From assembly GCA_950295325.1 (NCBI GenBank), contig OX485804.1:59012429-59076428 (forward strand): a stretch of DNA of 64,000 nt. The letters are read 5' to 3'. Shown one piece after another: positions 11,591 to 23,121 of this stretch (its first letter is position 1; each line of letters starts with the position of its first letter). A program made the translations under genes and the position numbers. The notes below the pieces were generated by a model. It did not search any database, was not told where the DNA came from, and worked only from the letters and a program-made list of their open reading frames with translations. Source of the DNA: Polytrichum commune. Taxonomy: Eukaryota; Streptophyta; Polytrichopsida; Polytrichales; Polytrichaceae.

Positions 11591-12530
11591 TATTTTGCCA
11601 ACTCTCGAAATTAGCGAGGGTCGAAGTTCTGAATGAGTGAGATTCATTCATGAATACGTGCTCGTTTACCGTACAATTCAAGAAAACGATTCTCATGCTC
11701 TAATGTGCCGGTAGGGGGATTTCAAAAAAAAATTATATGCAAACACGAGCTTGTCTGTAGATAATGTCAGGATGAATAGTACCGGCACTTTTAGTGAATT
11801 ATGGCGACGTGAATAGTGTTTTCAGTGAATAGTGCCGAGATGAACAATGCTTCCTATATCTTTTGATGGCACTAATTTCAAAGCGTAGAGTAAGATTAGT
11901 ATCACCTTCACTACATCCCTCACACATTATTAGCCCATTCCTCACCAATTGGGATAAGCAAGGTGGGATCGTTGCCTTTGTGTAAAGGTACGTGGCTTGG
12001 ATTGCACATTGCGGTGAAACGAGAGATTTGTATGTTTGAGAATGCCAACATGAATAAAAGCCTCTTCACCCACGAGCTACCATCCCCTTGTGAAGGTGGG
12101 TTTTATCGAACTTGGGTCGGTAGCATGAACTTGGTATTGAGTCATAGGTTTTAGCGCCGAGATGGTTTTTGATATGAAATGGTGTTTGTTGAGGACAAGG
12201 TGTCGAGAGGCATTGGATGGACGTGTTGTGTAGTTGAATTCCCAATATTTTTGGACTTGGAGCGAGGTAAGTAAGTTTTAGTTGGTTGGGTACTTTGTTG
12301 GTGTAAGGGCATGAAGTGAGGACCATTACATGCTAGACATTCCATCAATGGACAAGGATTGCATAGATGTTGACGATGGGAGGAGAAGGTTCCTCGATTT
12401 GATTTGGAAGCCGCGTTTGGGAAATACATTGTTGCAATACGTAGATTTCATGAGGCATAGGAATCTACCTACCTACCAACTTATCTATGTACCATTGGCG
12501 TTTTTGTTAGTGTTCTTCAAATTGGGACAC
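11591..12530. other. Spacer, no gene recognised
   Basis: Short overlapping frames at 12066-12533 show no known domain. GAATAGT repeats (GTGAATAGTG) near 11775-11845 are simple sequence. Confidence 0.4.
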
Positions 12531-12533
12531 TAA

Positions 12534-13021
12534 GGGCCACTTCACACACGAGCCGAGATCCATGACCATGTAATTATAAGAGCCCAAAAGAAGTTTCCAA
12601 AGGCCGTCCCAAGGAACTTCCAAAAATCATGTAAGTGTAGTGTGATCATGGGCCTTTGAGTGTCGTGTGAAGTCATATGTGACCATGCCCTCAACCAAAT
12701 GCTATGTCAATGAATTTCTATTCATACAAAACAGAATAAACCAATAGATATGAGATTTTGGAGTGTCATGGTCTCCATGTTTTGTGTTGGGCCTACCTTC
12801 AACAGGTGGTTTTTGAAAGTAGTCCAGGTGAGCATGAAACACAATTCATTCGATGCCATGTAGGAATTTATGTAGACTTTACGTCCATCGTGCATTCACT
12901 CATTCCATTGGTCCCTCGAACATGGTGTGAAGCGAACTTGGACTGGCTCCGCCTTTTCCATCAATGAGAGTGCTTGAAGTGTAATGGTCACGGGCTCTTA
13001 GTCTTGTGTGTGAAGTGGCCC
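12534..13021 (+). mobile_element. Tourist/Harbinger-like MITE, complete copy (488 bp)
   Basis: The left end GGGCCACTTCACACACGAG and right end CTTGTGTGTGAAGTGGCCC are flanked by TAA at 12531-12533 and 13022-13024. The body aligns in the same orientation with the copies at 2615 and 44842. Confidence 0.9.
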
Positions 13022-13024
13022 TAA

Positions 13025-15129
13025 AAGAGAGGAATACAAAAAAATTATATTGGTAGTCGGTTGAGTTAACCACATGAGCAACGAGAAGAAATACCACTTG
13101 TAGATAGACTTGAACAAACGCTTGAATGGTTGCATGTAGCAAGGAGGGGAAATGGCTCTTGGATGTAAAATTGGAACTCCCATTCTCAGTTGACGAGATA
13201 CAAAGAATCTTGAGCTAGTTGGCGTGAATGAGGGATGCTTCACGTGGATCACAAATATGAGGCCATACATGAACCCAAAACAAGTTCAAAGAGAAAGGGG
13301 GTATGGAATAAGTGCTACCGCCTCATGTCATAAGTGGTCCAAAATATCAACCCTTAGGTGATTAACAACTGAACAATGACCACACATATAAAACATCATC
13401 AATCCTCCTCAAGAAGCATCTTCTTTGCACAACCTTGTACCACATGGCTGAAGAATACTTTCTCTTTTTCTTTTTTCTTTTTTTCTTTTTTTGACTCGAA
13501 AGTGACCCACGGTGCCGCCACGTTTCCACAATCCTCCATAGTCGTTGAAATCATACCACTATTCACCGATCCACGGACACGCCATGGGACCCCGAAACTT
13601 ATTGGGGGGGTGGGGTTGACCACATAGGAACCTCGAGAATGGAGACACGCCCTTATTATTTTTCTTGTCAAAAGTGCCTTGATAGCGAATTGCAACACAA
13701 GGCGAGTCAACCCCAATGCATCGCGGGGCCCAACTCCTCCTCCTCTTCGGACACATGACAAATAAGGTCACACATTGGAGGACCCATCAACTAGAAATCC
13801 ATGCATTTGGAAATCCACACAATACGGTGTGAGAATTGGGCCCATTATTAATTATGTTATGTGAACTTACGTACGTAAGGCGACAACTTTACAGGCGTTT
13901 TGGTTGTGGGTGGGAAGGGTGGACCTTCTTGATTTCCTTTGCAATTGATTATGTTCTTGTGACGGGGTTAATGACTTGAGCATGTGCTAGTTTGCCTTAA
14001 ATTGGTATTAGCTAGGCCAAACATGACATCAAGCTTATTAATGAGCCATGTGCTCGCCCTACTACCCTCATTGAAAGAAAAAGGACCTTGCCGTTCATTA
14101 AATGACCCAGGTTTACAGAGCATCCCAAGCTCGCTCTCTCTCTCTCCCTCACTCTAAAGGTTCGACTCCTAACCCCCTAAATCCCTAAGCACCATTCTCA
14201 TCAAAATCAGCCTCACGTCACTATTTCTAAGAGAGATGATTTAGGATTCGGTATGTTGGCATTTTTTAGCACTCAACTTTACGGACATGATATCGGCCTT
14301 GTATGAGCTATCGAGAGAAAAATTAAAAATTAAAATAAAATAATTGATTGTCCATGTGACAATGTGAATGAGAAGCTAGTACATGTGCGCAGGTATAATG
14401 AGTGGGGTGGATGATTGGAAACAAATGTAAGCCCTGTTGACATCATCAAGTGGATGATGGGATGACATCCATTTGGGATGAACCTCTTTGCATAAAATTC
14501 TCAACTAAGTTATGAACCTTTGAAGCTTGAAATTTGTATGTTTGCACAAATTGTGTTTTTTTTTAGAGCCCTTGGCAATGTGTAGTGCCGTTTTACATCC
14601 AATCTCACATAACATTGTTTAAGTAACTTCAAAAACTTTGATTACCAATCCCAACGGCAGATATCTTAAACATAAGATAAACTAAATCCTTGCAAATTTT
14701 CATAGGTTGCCAAGCACATGTGAGTGTTGTTTTCCTATTTGACACATTCCTTAGTGTATCATGAGGTTTAGTCCAAATCCAATGGAATTTGGGGTGCTAA
14801 ATGACTTTAAAATTTTCCACAAGGTTGAGGTTTAGTCCAAATCCAATGAAATTTGGGATGTTGGATGCAGAATGAAATTCACTAACGATGATAGAAATTT
14901 TGCCTCCATCTAAAAAAATGTCAAAGATCTCATTCGAAAAAAAACCATAAAAAATTGGTCATTTTGGGTCTCTCGAGGATTTAGGGTTAAAACTGTTTGC
15001 AAATTAGGATTATTAGATACTTGGATCTTTTGAATGTGATTGAAATTTCAGTAAAACTTTGAACATGTTTAGTAGTAGTTGATGAATACAATAGCTGCCC
15101 CTATTACCGCCCGGGTGCTTTGACAAACA
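13025..15129. other. Spacer, 2.1 kb
   Basis: No gene is recognised. A short internal duplication (GAGGTTTAGTCCAAATCCAATG at about 14762 and 14826, 64 bp apart) is visible. The 120-codon frame at 13399-13761 (minus) owes much of its openness to a TTTTTC-rich run at about 13460-13492. Confidence 0.45.
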
Positions 15130-15411
15130 CTAAGGTAGAGGGTTCTTAAAATGGTGACTTTCCCAACTAGCCCACTTCTCCTATGATATCAAACATGTGG
15201 TTAGTGGGCACAAGATAGTTAGCAAATCAAAATCCAGGCCATAGCCACTTTCCTCATGATTTTTCTACAATGGCTATCATATTTTGAACACACAATCTCT
15301 TTAAACACGTGATGTGTTTTTGGAGCCACAACAAAACCACATATTGCTCAAATATAGTTGTCTTAAGAATAGAAGATGCGCTTAATAATAGTAATAAGAG
15401 TTGTCTACCTT
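15130..15411 (+). mobile_element. CTAAGGTAGA-family MITE, forward partner
   Basis: It starts CTAAGGTAGAGGGTTCTTAAAATGG and runs through CCCAACTAGCCCACTTCTCC and GAGCCACAACAAAACCACA to GTCTACCTTA. It is shorter than the 390-400 bp copies because part of the middle is missing. It abuts a second copy in opposite orientation. Confidence 0.75.
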
Positions 15412-15796
15412 AAGGTAGAAGTGCCTAAATTGAATATAGCGATAATTTGGACACCTATATTTCAATGGTTTGTGGTTTAAGTCTGGATCTAAGAACACAC
15501 ACCAAATGCACATGTGCTTAAAAGAGATCATACTATGTGCTTAAAATATGTTACCTATTCTAGGCTAAATAGTGAGAATAGTGGAGAGAACGTATATGAC
15601 TATTTAAATGAGCATGAGAATCTTTAGTTTGATAATGAACAAAGTATTCATACGAAGTCCGGAAATTACAAGGCAAATGACTATACATGCAAGAAATTTG
15701 AACTTGCTACTCATCTCACACTAATCGCATGTTTCATATCCTATGAGAAGTGGGTGCCATGAAGAGAAAACTATCAAAATAACACATGTCTTACCT
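15412..15796 (-). mobile_element. CTAAGGTAGA-family MITE, inverted partner
   Basis: It starts immediately after the first copy with AAGGTAGAAGTGCC and reads in reverse: GGACACCTATATTTCAATGG, TGTGGTTTAAGTCTGGATC, CATATCCTATGAGAAGTGGG, ending GTCTTACCT. The junction of the two copies is the 14-bp palindrome CTACCTTAAGGTAG at 15405-15418. Confidence 0.75.
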
Positions 15797-16414
15797 TTCT
15801 TGAAATGGGGGGTTAAAATTTATGTGGCAAGCACAAATGCATGACATGACTCCAATTTGTTGGGTCCACAAATGAGTGACAAAGGTTGTCGAGTTGGGTT
15901 TATCCGAGTATTATTCCTCTTTCCTCAAGTGGAAGTTGACAATTTAACCACCAAAAAGAAACAAAGAAAAACACAAGCACATGATAAAGGGCCAATGCCC
16001 TTTGGACCTCAACAAAATCTCACTCTTAAGATGCAAAATGGCTTTTTTTTGTTGCCCGCCTCCCTCCTTTGTGAACATTCCAAGAATCATATGGTACACA
16101 AAGAAAAAGAAGAAGAAGAAGAAATGGGTCCCTTATGTTTGTCATGATGAGATTGGACTATGTGATCATAATATAGACACCGTTCTATTTTTAAAAGTTG
16201 ACATAAGTGAAAAGGTGTGCGTGATTTTTCGGAGACGGGGAAATTTTAAAAAAATCTATTTTAACTATGGCATCTCGACTCTAATTTTGGAACTTGAAAC
16301 ATCTATCTTTGTAATTTGCAATTACTATTAGGATGACATATTTCCAACCCAATCCAAGGGTCAAAATGTTACATGGAGATGGAAGTGTGGGCCATGTGCC
16401 ATCAGGTAGTAAGT
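15797..16414. other. Spacer
   Basis: AAGAAGAAGAAGAAG simple repeat lies at about 16105-16123. No gene is recognised. Confidence 0.4.
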
Positions 16415-17035
16415 GGGCACGATTTGGGTTCTTGTTCTAAACAGACGGTACGTGGTCAGTTGCGGATCTAAGAGCTGCCACCAAAATGACCAAATAATCA
16501 AAGGAGATTGGACTAAATGCTCAAACTTTGTTAACTATTCTAACCTTAGTGGTAAACATAGTTGAAGGGGACTAATCTGATCACTTAATAAGAAGAGAAT
16601 CATCACTTTGACAATGTACAAGATACTCATACAAGCTTCAAAAACTTGGCCAAGGCTATGTAGATGCCCATCTCCTTGAGCTAAGCCCCCATAGTTATTG
16701 GCAAGGTAAAGGATGTCCAATAAATTCAAGGCCCCCATAGGCTTGTGGTTAATAAATCTCAAGTGGATCCCTCGAGCCTAATTCGGGGTCCTGATGCTAA
16801 GTATAGGATAAAATTATATTTAAAAAGAACATACATGCAGTTACATTTCCCCACCTTGGACAACACCAATGGAGGCCCAACTCAAAGAGACAGGCGTCTA
16901 GCCTTGGCCCAAAAATTACGAGGAAATTGGCCATATGCACAATTTGGATTTGTTAATCACGCTTTCACTATGTGTTTCATATCCTGCAAAAAGTGGGCGT
17001 TGAAATTAACAATACCCATATAAGAAATGCTTATG
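16415..17035 (-). mobile_element. CTAAGGTAGA-family copy, diverged and interrupted
   Basis: The two halves of a reverse-oriented copy are recognisable: 16440-16650 (GTACGTGGTCAG..TGCGGATCTAAG, GGAGATTGGACTA, CACTTTGACAATG) and 16915-17010 (GGATTTGTTAATCACG, TTTCATATCCTGCAAAAAGTGGG). They are separated by about 260 bp of unrelated sequence, presumably a later insertion. The ends are poorly preserved. Confidence 0.5.
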
Positions 17036-17266
17036 TTGATTCTAACTACCGGTAGTGCACACATTCCACATTCTACAACAACAAACCACCCTACATTGTA
17101 TTTCAACCGAGCTACTTGCTTATCATAAACGTGAGAAAATTTCTCTTCTTTCAACATACCTACGTACGTGGTCGACACATGTTCCAAACTATTGGCAAAG
17201 TGTGAGAAGGGTTGAATGTTCGTGTTGCATTTCTTATGGGTTTTTCCACAACAAATCACAATACAC

Positions 17267-17397
17267 GAAAGAAGGTGACCGTCGAAAATGGATGAGAAAA
17301 TGTGATGATGAAAACACGAGCAACAAAGCACCACACAAGAAAGAAGGTGACCGTCGAAAGTGGATGAGAAAATGTCATGATGAGAACACGAGCATCC
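17267..17397 (+). repeat. 72-bp tandem duplication
   Basis: GAAAGAAGGTGACCGTCG starts at 17267 and again at 17339. The two units are about 90 percent alike and 72 bp apart, so a frame crossing them (17055-17462) shows a 24-residue repeat with GDRRKWMRKC. There is no sign of a real gene around it. Confidence 0.75.
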
Positions 17398-17399
17398 AT

Positions 17400-20300
17400 C
17401 CATCCATGCGACAATGTGTAATCAATAACATAGATAAAAAAAAACCCGTGGTATGTGTATAATCCTTTTGGAAAAGGGTGGGGGGGGGGGGCTCATGATC
17501 ATTACTAGTGAATCTTTTTGCAGCACCAAGGGTACGATAATTATAAGTAAGTGGGAGGCAATAAACAAGTGAGGACTTTGGGTCGATGATAATAATGGCT
17601 TTATCCTGGTTGACTCCCACTTTAAATTAGAATTGTCAACCGGGGCCGCATCATTAATAGTGCAATAACCGCCCGAGTGTGATCATTGCCCACATTTATC
17701 CATTTCCGTGCTTATTATTAACAAGCATTCAACCCACTTCATACAATGATCATGTCATAGAGTCGATGCTTTGGGAAATTATATATACATATACACACGT
17801 CTAATTCATCATCGATCATAAGTGGTGTATTGGAGAGAAAGGATTCTTGTACTTCGATCGTCATTATAGAGTTTGAGTGAACCTATTAGGTTTAGGGTTT
17901 AAGATGAGTGGGTTTCGTGTGGACACTTATTCTTAAACCCCTAAATGCATGGGCACGCGTTACCAAACAGTCAAAGCACATCATAGGAGTCATTTTTTTG
18001 TTTACTTGAATACGTGCGATTTGTAAAGTTACTTATTTTGTGAGTACGTAGGATAAAAGCGTATTGAAGTTGCTACCAAGATTTCAACATGGTTGAATTA
18101 TATTTTGCAATAGTTATGATGGTTTGCATGGAAAAAGATAGATGAAAAAATAAATACACTGTAAGCATAAATTTTCATTCGTTTATTTTTTTCAATTGTG
18201 GTAGAGGTAGTATGTGTTCATGAGTAGGTAAGCATGCTCAAAGAAGAGAAGTAATAAGAGGCACGTGAAATCAAAACATCCCTAGAATGAAGTTTTGCAT
18301 TTTGGACACTCCAAAATCAATTTTCTTAATGGTGTAGGATTTACTAATTAGGTTGTTTGCTCAATCCCGACGGTCCAAACGTGCGTTGTAACTTAACTTG
18401 AATATCTTCTGAAAGGCATATTTCCAACAAAGTTTTAGGAATTGACAGTTTGGTCCTTTGACCGAAAACTAAACACTTTGTGTCCACCCAAGCATCTTAA
18501 GGGCAAAGTGGTATACGTGACAAGGCTTTGTAGCTAGACGTAAATAAAAATAAAAATCATGTGTTGTGGTGAGATTGGACCATGAGATGTGCACAAAAAC
18601 CTAGCAGCCACTTTAGGTTCAACAATACAACACAATCGTGTAGTGGTGTATGTAATCATGTAAAGCAAAGGGAAAGAAAACCAAACCATCGCTTAGCAAG
18701 ACTTTTTTGAGAAGAGAATTTCAACTTTGAATCTAAGGGTTGAAACGACAAACTTCGGCATTTGCAAGTACTTACCGAACAAGTTAGTTTTTTCAGACCG
18801 ATGCAACGGTCACAAACGAATTTGGAGTACGGAGGAGCACCCGAAGCAACAACGCAATTTTACACACTGGAGCTCGAGGGTAACTATTGGCTTGACCTCT
18901 ATAAACGACAAAACACACAAATAATGAATGAAGCTCGTGACTTAAAAAGTGAGTGTGTGTGGGGGCAAAGGATGGTCACCGAATACAATGGACTTTTGGT
19001 GTGGCTACTACGACGCATCACATAGGGACACACCCCACCCTTGGCAACCCAAAATCATGTAAAGGGAAGGGGAGGGGAGGGGGGGGGGTGTGGGGGCAAA
19101 GGATGACAATAAGTTGCCAATTGTGGTGGTGTGTTTGTTGCTTCCCGTGTTTGGAGTCAAGCTTAAAAGCAAGTGGGTGTCCCGGAAAGGGGGGAAGAAA
19201 AGGGCAAGGAACCATGGGGTTGCATAAAATAATGCGGCCACTTTGGCATGGGATTTGCCACGGAGCGTGGCATCTAGTAGTAGGAGTAGGAGGAGGAGGA
19301 GGAGAGGAGGCGGATTCCTTTACAAGTGAGATCTAAAGGCGAGGGATCTTGTGTGCATCCCGTTTTCCGTTTTCCTCAAACACGGGCCCTCAATAATTGT
19401 ACAAAGTGTGAGAGAAATTGGGCCCACCACAAATGTTTGTGTGAGAGAAAGCCATTGACGATCCCGGCTCTTGGACGAGACTTAGGCTTCACAAAGCTAA
19501 GATGAGCCCACCATGAAGAAGAAGAGAGAAAGCGAACATTGGTGTATTATTACCGACGTGAATGTGAGCCACGTTTGCCCTAACGTTCTCAAGAGCAGGT
19601 GTTTTTGGTACGCCATTTATGAGAATTGTAATCTATGGACATGAGATTCAAGTCGTTTGCCTAGTGATGATCCAACACTCGGTATCCATAGAGCTAGTGT
19701 CGTACACGCAAACGTGTTTTTTTTTCTTCCAAACACCAATAGGTAAGGATACCGAAATATTCTTTGAATTTTCGATGCGTGTCTTTGTCACATAGTAATA
19801 AGGAACTTCTTAAAATGTTCAAAGAGAGATAACGGCAATGTACCATATTATTTTGAAGTTGTACATGTGCAACTACGAAAGTGGCTATGAATATGGGTGT
19901 TTGGGGGACACGGTGCCCATGTAGGTCCAACATGTTATACCCCGTATGCATTCTTCTATCGATCGGTCCCCGGATTAGACCCCTATGCCCGCCCACCAAT
20001 AGCGACCACCACATTATTTATCATAACAATGTGACTCGTACTAATTTCCACCACTTGCTCAAAATATCAACTTTGATGGGGCCCACCATAATCACTTTGC
20101 AAAGTGAACACTGATAGTGTGCAATTAGGTTGTCTTTGTGCATAGGTTGCCTCTCTTTACCCATATAAATTGACTTGGGTCAAAATCTTGTCATAGAATT
20201 GTGTGTGTTTTTCATCCCTATAGCAGCCATAGTAAATCTCAAAACAATTGTTATTTTGAGATGTCAATGAATTAGAGTGGGGCAACGTAATTGCACACAT

Positions 20301-20853
20301 TCCTTTGGTAAGATGAATTCACAAAAGTGCAAAATCAATTTCATGATTTTACAAACCAATTCAACAATAGGTTCTACCAATTCCATTGGAATTAGGAACG
20401 AAGCTCACCATATTTAACTTGAACTTTCAACTAACTTCAGTACTACATGTTGTGAACGATTTCATGATTTGACACCCATATTCACAACTTCACAAAATCA
20501 ATTTCATGTACTGTGTAACTTTGTTCTACAAAGAATGGCACATCGTGCACAAGACTCTCCTAATCACTCCCCACTCCAAGCGCGTGTTGCTCATGCAATC
20601 AACACTCTTCCCATAATCAGGGTGGGTGGGCTGGGAATAAGTAAAATACTACTATATTTGAGAACTATACCATGGTTATTCTCTTATCAACACTACTATT
20701 TGAGATTTAGCCCAAGAACATTAGGTGAAGCACTATCATTGAATATTATTAAAATGAAACGGTTGATAACAATTGAACAATGCTATGGCGAGCTTTTGTA
20801 GACCTCAAGAATTGCATGCATGACTTAACTCTCACTTTCATGCTTGGAAACAA
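17400..20853. other. Spacer, 3.4 kb, no gene recognised
   Basis: It holds G homopolymers at 17480-17491 (12) and 19079-19088 (10) and GGAGGAGGA repeats near 19290. The segment at about 20690-20800 (ATTATTAAAATGAAACGG, CAATTGAACAATG) has a diverged relative at about 62790-62850. The frames at 18953-19336 and 19694-20014 are without recognisable domains. Confidence 0.45.
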
Positions 20854-20998
20854 ATAACATTATTCAAATCCATATCAATGTTATGTGGGACTGACAATAT
20901 TCCACGAAATACTCCCCACATTCAGTCTGAATATGGGGAATATCCCATAGAATATTGCTAGTCCAACAGAACATTGTTATGGATCTGAATAATGTTAT
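20854..20998. repeat. 145-bp near-palindrome (foldback)
   Basis: Two 72-base arms flank a single T at 20926. The left arm begins ATAACATTATTCAAATCC and the right arm ends GGATCTGAATAATGTTAT. I count about 12 mismatches across the arms, mostly transitions. It has no room for a gene and no clear TSD. It may be a tiny foldback MITE or a hairpin precursor. It lies eight bases before the second pogo-like element. Confidence 0.85.
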
Positions 20999-21006
20999 GC
21001 AAGCTA

Positions 21007-21606
21007 CAGTCCACCCTCTATAAATGTTACACCTATAAGTGTTAACCCTCTCTAAATGTTAACTTTCTTCTACTCCCCACATATTGCACACTATAAATGT
21101 TAAACGTGTTAACTGTTAACAAAATGGTACTCCCTTCTTTGTAAATTTGACTCTATAAATGTTAACGAATGAAATACAACCATAATATGGATGATAAAAA
21201 CTACACATCCAATTACATTCCATCTTATAATGACTTGCAATCTAGTTTTGGTACCATTAGAAGGTACATGGAATCACGTTCATGTGATGTGTCCAAGTAT
21301 GTGGGTTTGTTGGTGCAGATTGAGAAATATTTGCAAGTTGTGCATGCACATGAATCTCACCAAAGAATCATTGATTCATACTTCACCCATGACTTGCAAA
21401 CTTGATATTGAATAAAGTTTTGATTGGGTTTGCAATTTTATGAATGGTATTCTCTCACAAGGACTCTTCACAATTGCTTATATTTATAAATGTTAAGATT
21501 TGTATATTGCTCAAAAAAGTAATTTTATAATTGTTAACTGTTAACACCTCTATAAATGTTAACTTTGATCCACTCCCGAGGGTTAACATTTATAAAGGGT
21601 AGACTG
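21007..21606 (+). mobile_element. Emigrant/Lemi1-like pogo element, copy 2 (600 bp)
   Basis: The ends are CAGTCCACCCTCTATAAATG and ATAAAGGGTAGACTG, flanked by TA at 21005-21006 and 21607-21608. It is in the opposite orientation to 10986-11590, about 9.4 kb away, and the two align end to end. It is about 600 bp, far below an autonomous pogo, so it arose by internal deletion and retains only the transposase tail. Confidence 0.88.
21223..21405 (+). pseudogene. Pogo/Tigger-like transposase C-terminal tail remnant
   Basis: This open frame contains SYNDLQSSFGTIRRYMESRS, then VGLLVQIEKYLQVVHAHES, then HQRIIDSYF shortly before the stop. The order (leucine-spaced helix with xTIRRYxE, a second helix, and a closing IDSxF motif) is what I would expect at the end of a Tigger/pogo transposase. 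Conservation of the same frame in the inverted copy argues that it was coding when the family spread. The catalytic domain is missing. Confidence 0.5.
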
Positions 21607-22023
21607 TATTTGGTGTCATGTGTCGATATAAAATGGACCGCCTCAACAGGCTCGTATAAGTTAAGCCTCCAACTCATGCTCTGATCAATATATATGAACC
21701 TACTCTCAGCATTGTGAAAGAATAGTTTAACTAACTTATGTGACTCGAGTCAACATGAAGAGACTTGCACTATATTAAAAATAAGATGTGTTCACAAAAA
21801 GTTATCGGGCTATAATAAAATCCTATCTAATAATAAAGGGCCAATCTATTCAATACTATTTCAAGGACCCCCATAAGTTAGAACCTCAACTAATTTGGAG
21901 GGTCCAGTAGTTAGTGGATATGTGGGACCCATTGATTCCCAGTTTATACTGACGGTGGCACCTTATTTCAGGCACAATTGCATAATTGAAGTTTCCATTA
22001 TAGATATTAGAGCTTATTTTGGT

Positions 22024-23113
22024 CAGTGCTCAAAATTGAAGCCCTCATATGAATTTCATTTTGAAGGGCTCTGAAATTTCAGCATTGCAATTGAAGGGCA
22101 TATCTAAATCTAGGACGTCAATGGAAAATTTTCTAAGAAATATAAAACTTATATTAAAATTATGCATGATTTGCATGGTACATGCTTCTAGTACAATGAA
22201 ATAATGGAGAATCAACTATCTAACTCCACCTCTTGAAGTGACAATGCCCTATGCTTGTTGGTTATTGTAGCGGTTTTCCAAGTGTCAAAAATGCCATTCC
22301 AATCCATGAATTCAACTCCCAAACTGTTTAGGCTAACCCTCATCAATGCATCAAGTGTGTCAAGGTTTAGGCATGTTATCCTTTCGCTCTTAACCCAATT
22401 CTGCTTTGAAAAACCACGCTCACAAACATCAGTGCTAGTAGGGATCACAAGTATGGCTTGCCATAGCGACATTAGGGTTGGCCAATTGATCTTAAACTCT
22501 CAGTCACGGCCACAAAAAACCCAATCTTCATGCATACTTCAGTGTTGACAAGTTGAAGATAACATCTCCACAAATTCGAGCAACTCTGCATTGGCTTGAT
22601 CAACAAGAACAAAGCTCCACTTGAAATGTGTCACCAACCGGTTCAACCATTGCTCAGTTAAAGTGCCTCGATCCAATGCATCCATGGGATAGTGTTTTGG
22701 GCTGAAAAACCTGGCTGCATTAAAAATAGGCAAGTTGGGGAAGCGATCATTTAGTGAGTCAATAACCTTTTGGACGTATAGTCTACCAAGGGTGATGCAA
22801 TCCTCCAACAAGCCCCCTACATCACACCCGGGCATAGAGTCATAGTGCAAAGTATGCACTTTCTCACAACCAAACCTATCAACATACAATTCCCATTTGG
22901 ATATGAGATATGGAGCCCAAAGTTAGACAACCGGAGTTAAACATCTACTTGAGATGATGAACAGTACTTGAAGGGTACTATTTATCCAACACTTCAAGTG
23001 AAGGGAGCACTTAGACATGAGGATTATGTTTTGAAGGGTTGTTTTCCTTGAGGTATTTTTTGAAGTCCCAAAACCCATTTGAAGGGCACTGAAGACTTCA
23101 ATTTTAAGCACTG
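22024..23113 (-). mobile_element. Internally deleted hAT transposon with perfect 8-bp TSD (1090 bp)
   Basis: The left end is CAGTGCTCAAAATTGAAG and the right end is CTTCAATTTTAAGCACTG, its inverse with one mismatch. Inverted similarity extends into TTGAAGGGC blocks further in. The flanks are identical: ATTTTGGT at 22016-22023 and at 23114-23121. CAGTG-type TIRs with an 8-bp duplication define hAT. Autonomous hATs are several times longer, and what remains inside is the end of a transposase on the minus strand. The unmutated TSD suggests a fairly young insertion. Confidence 0.93.
22212..22889 (-). pseudogene. hAT transposase C-terminal remnant
   Basis: On the minus strand, 22889 to 22212 reads in one frame interrupted by two in-frame stops, at 22539-22541 and 22500-22502. 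The first block contains LTEQWLNRLVTHFKW and FVLVDQANAELLEFVE. The last block contains LWQAILVIPTSTDVCERGFS followed by RITCLNLDTLDALMRVSL and WNGIFDTW. The P-T-S-x-x-x-C-E-R-x-F-S core is the hAT C-terminal dimerisation region (Dimer_Tnp_hAT type), closest in feel to ZNF862-like hATs. The N-terminal BED finger and most of the catalytic domain are absent, so it cannot encode a working transposase. Confidence 0.88.
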
Positions 23114-23121
23114 ATTTTGGT

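Noticed and set aside
17055-17462. 135-codon frame with a 24-residue repeat
   Set aside because: The repeat reflects a 72-bp DNA duplication whose length happens to be divisible by three; no gene features surround it.
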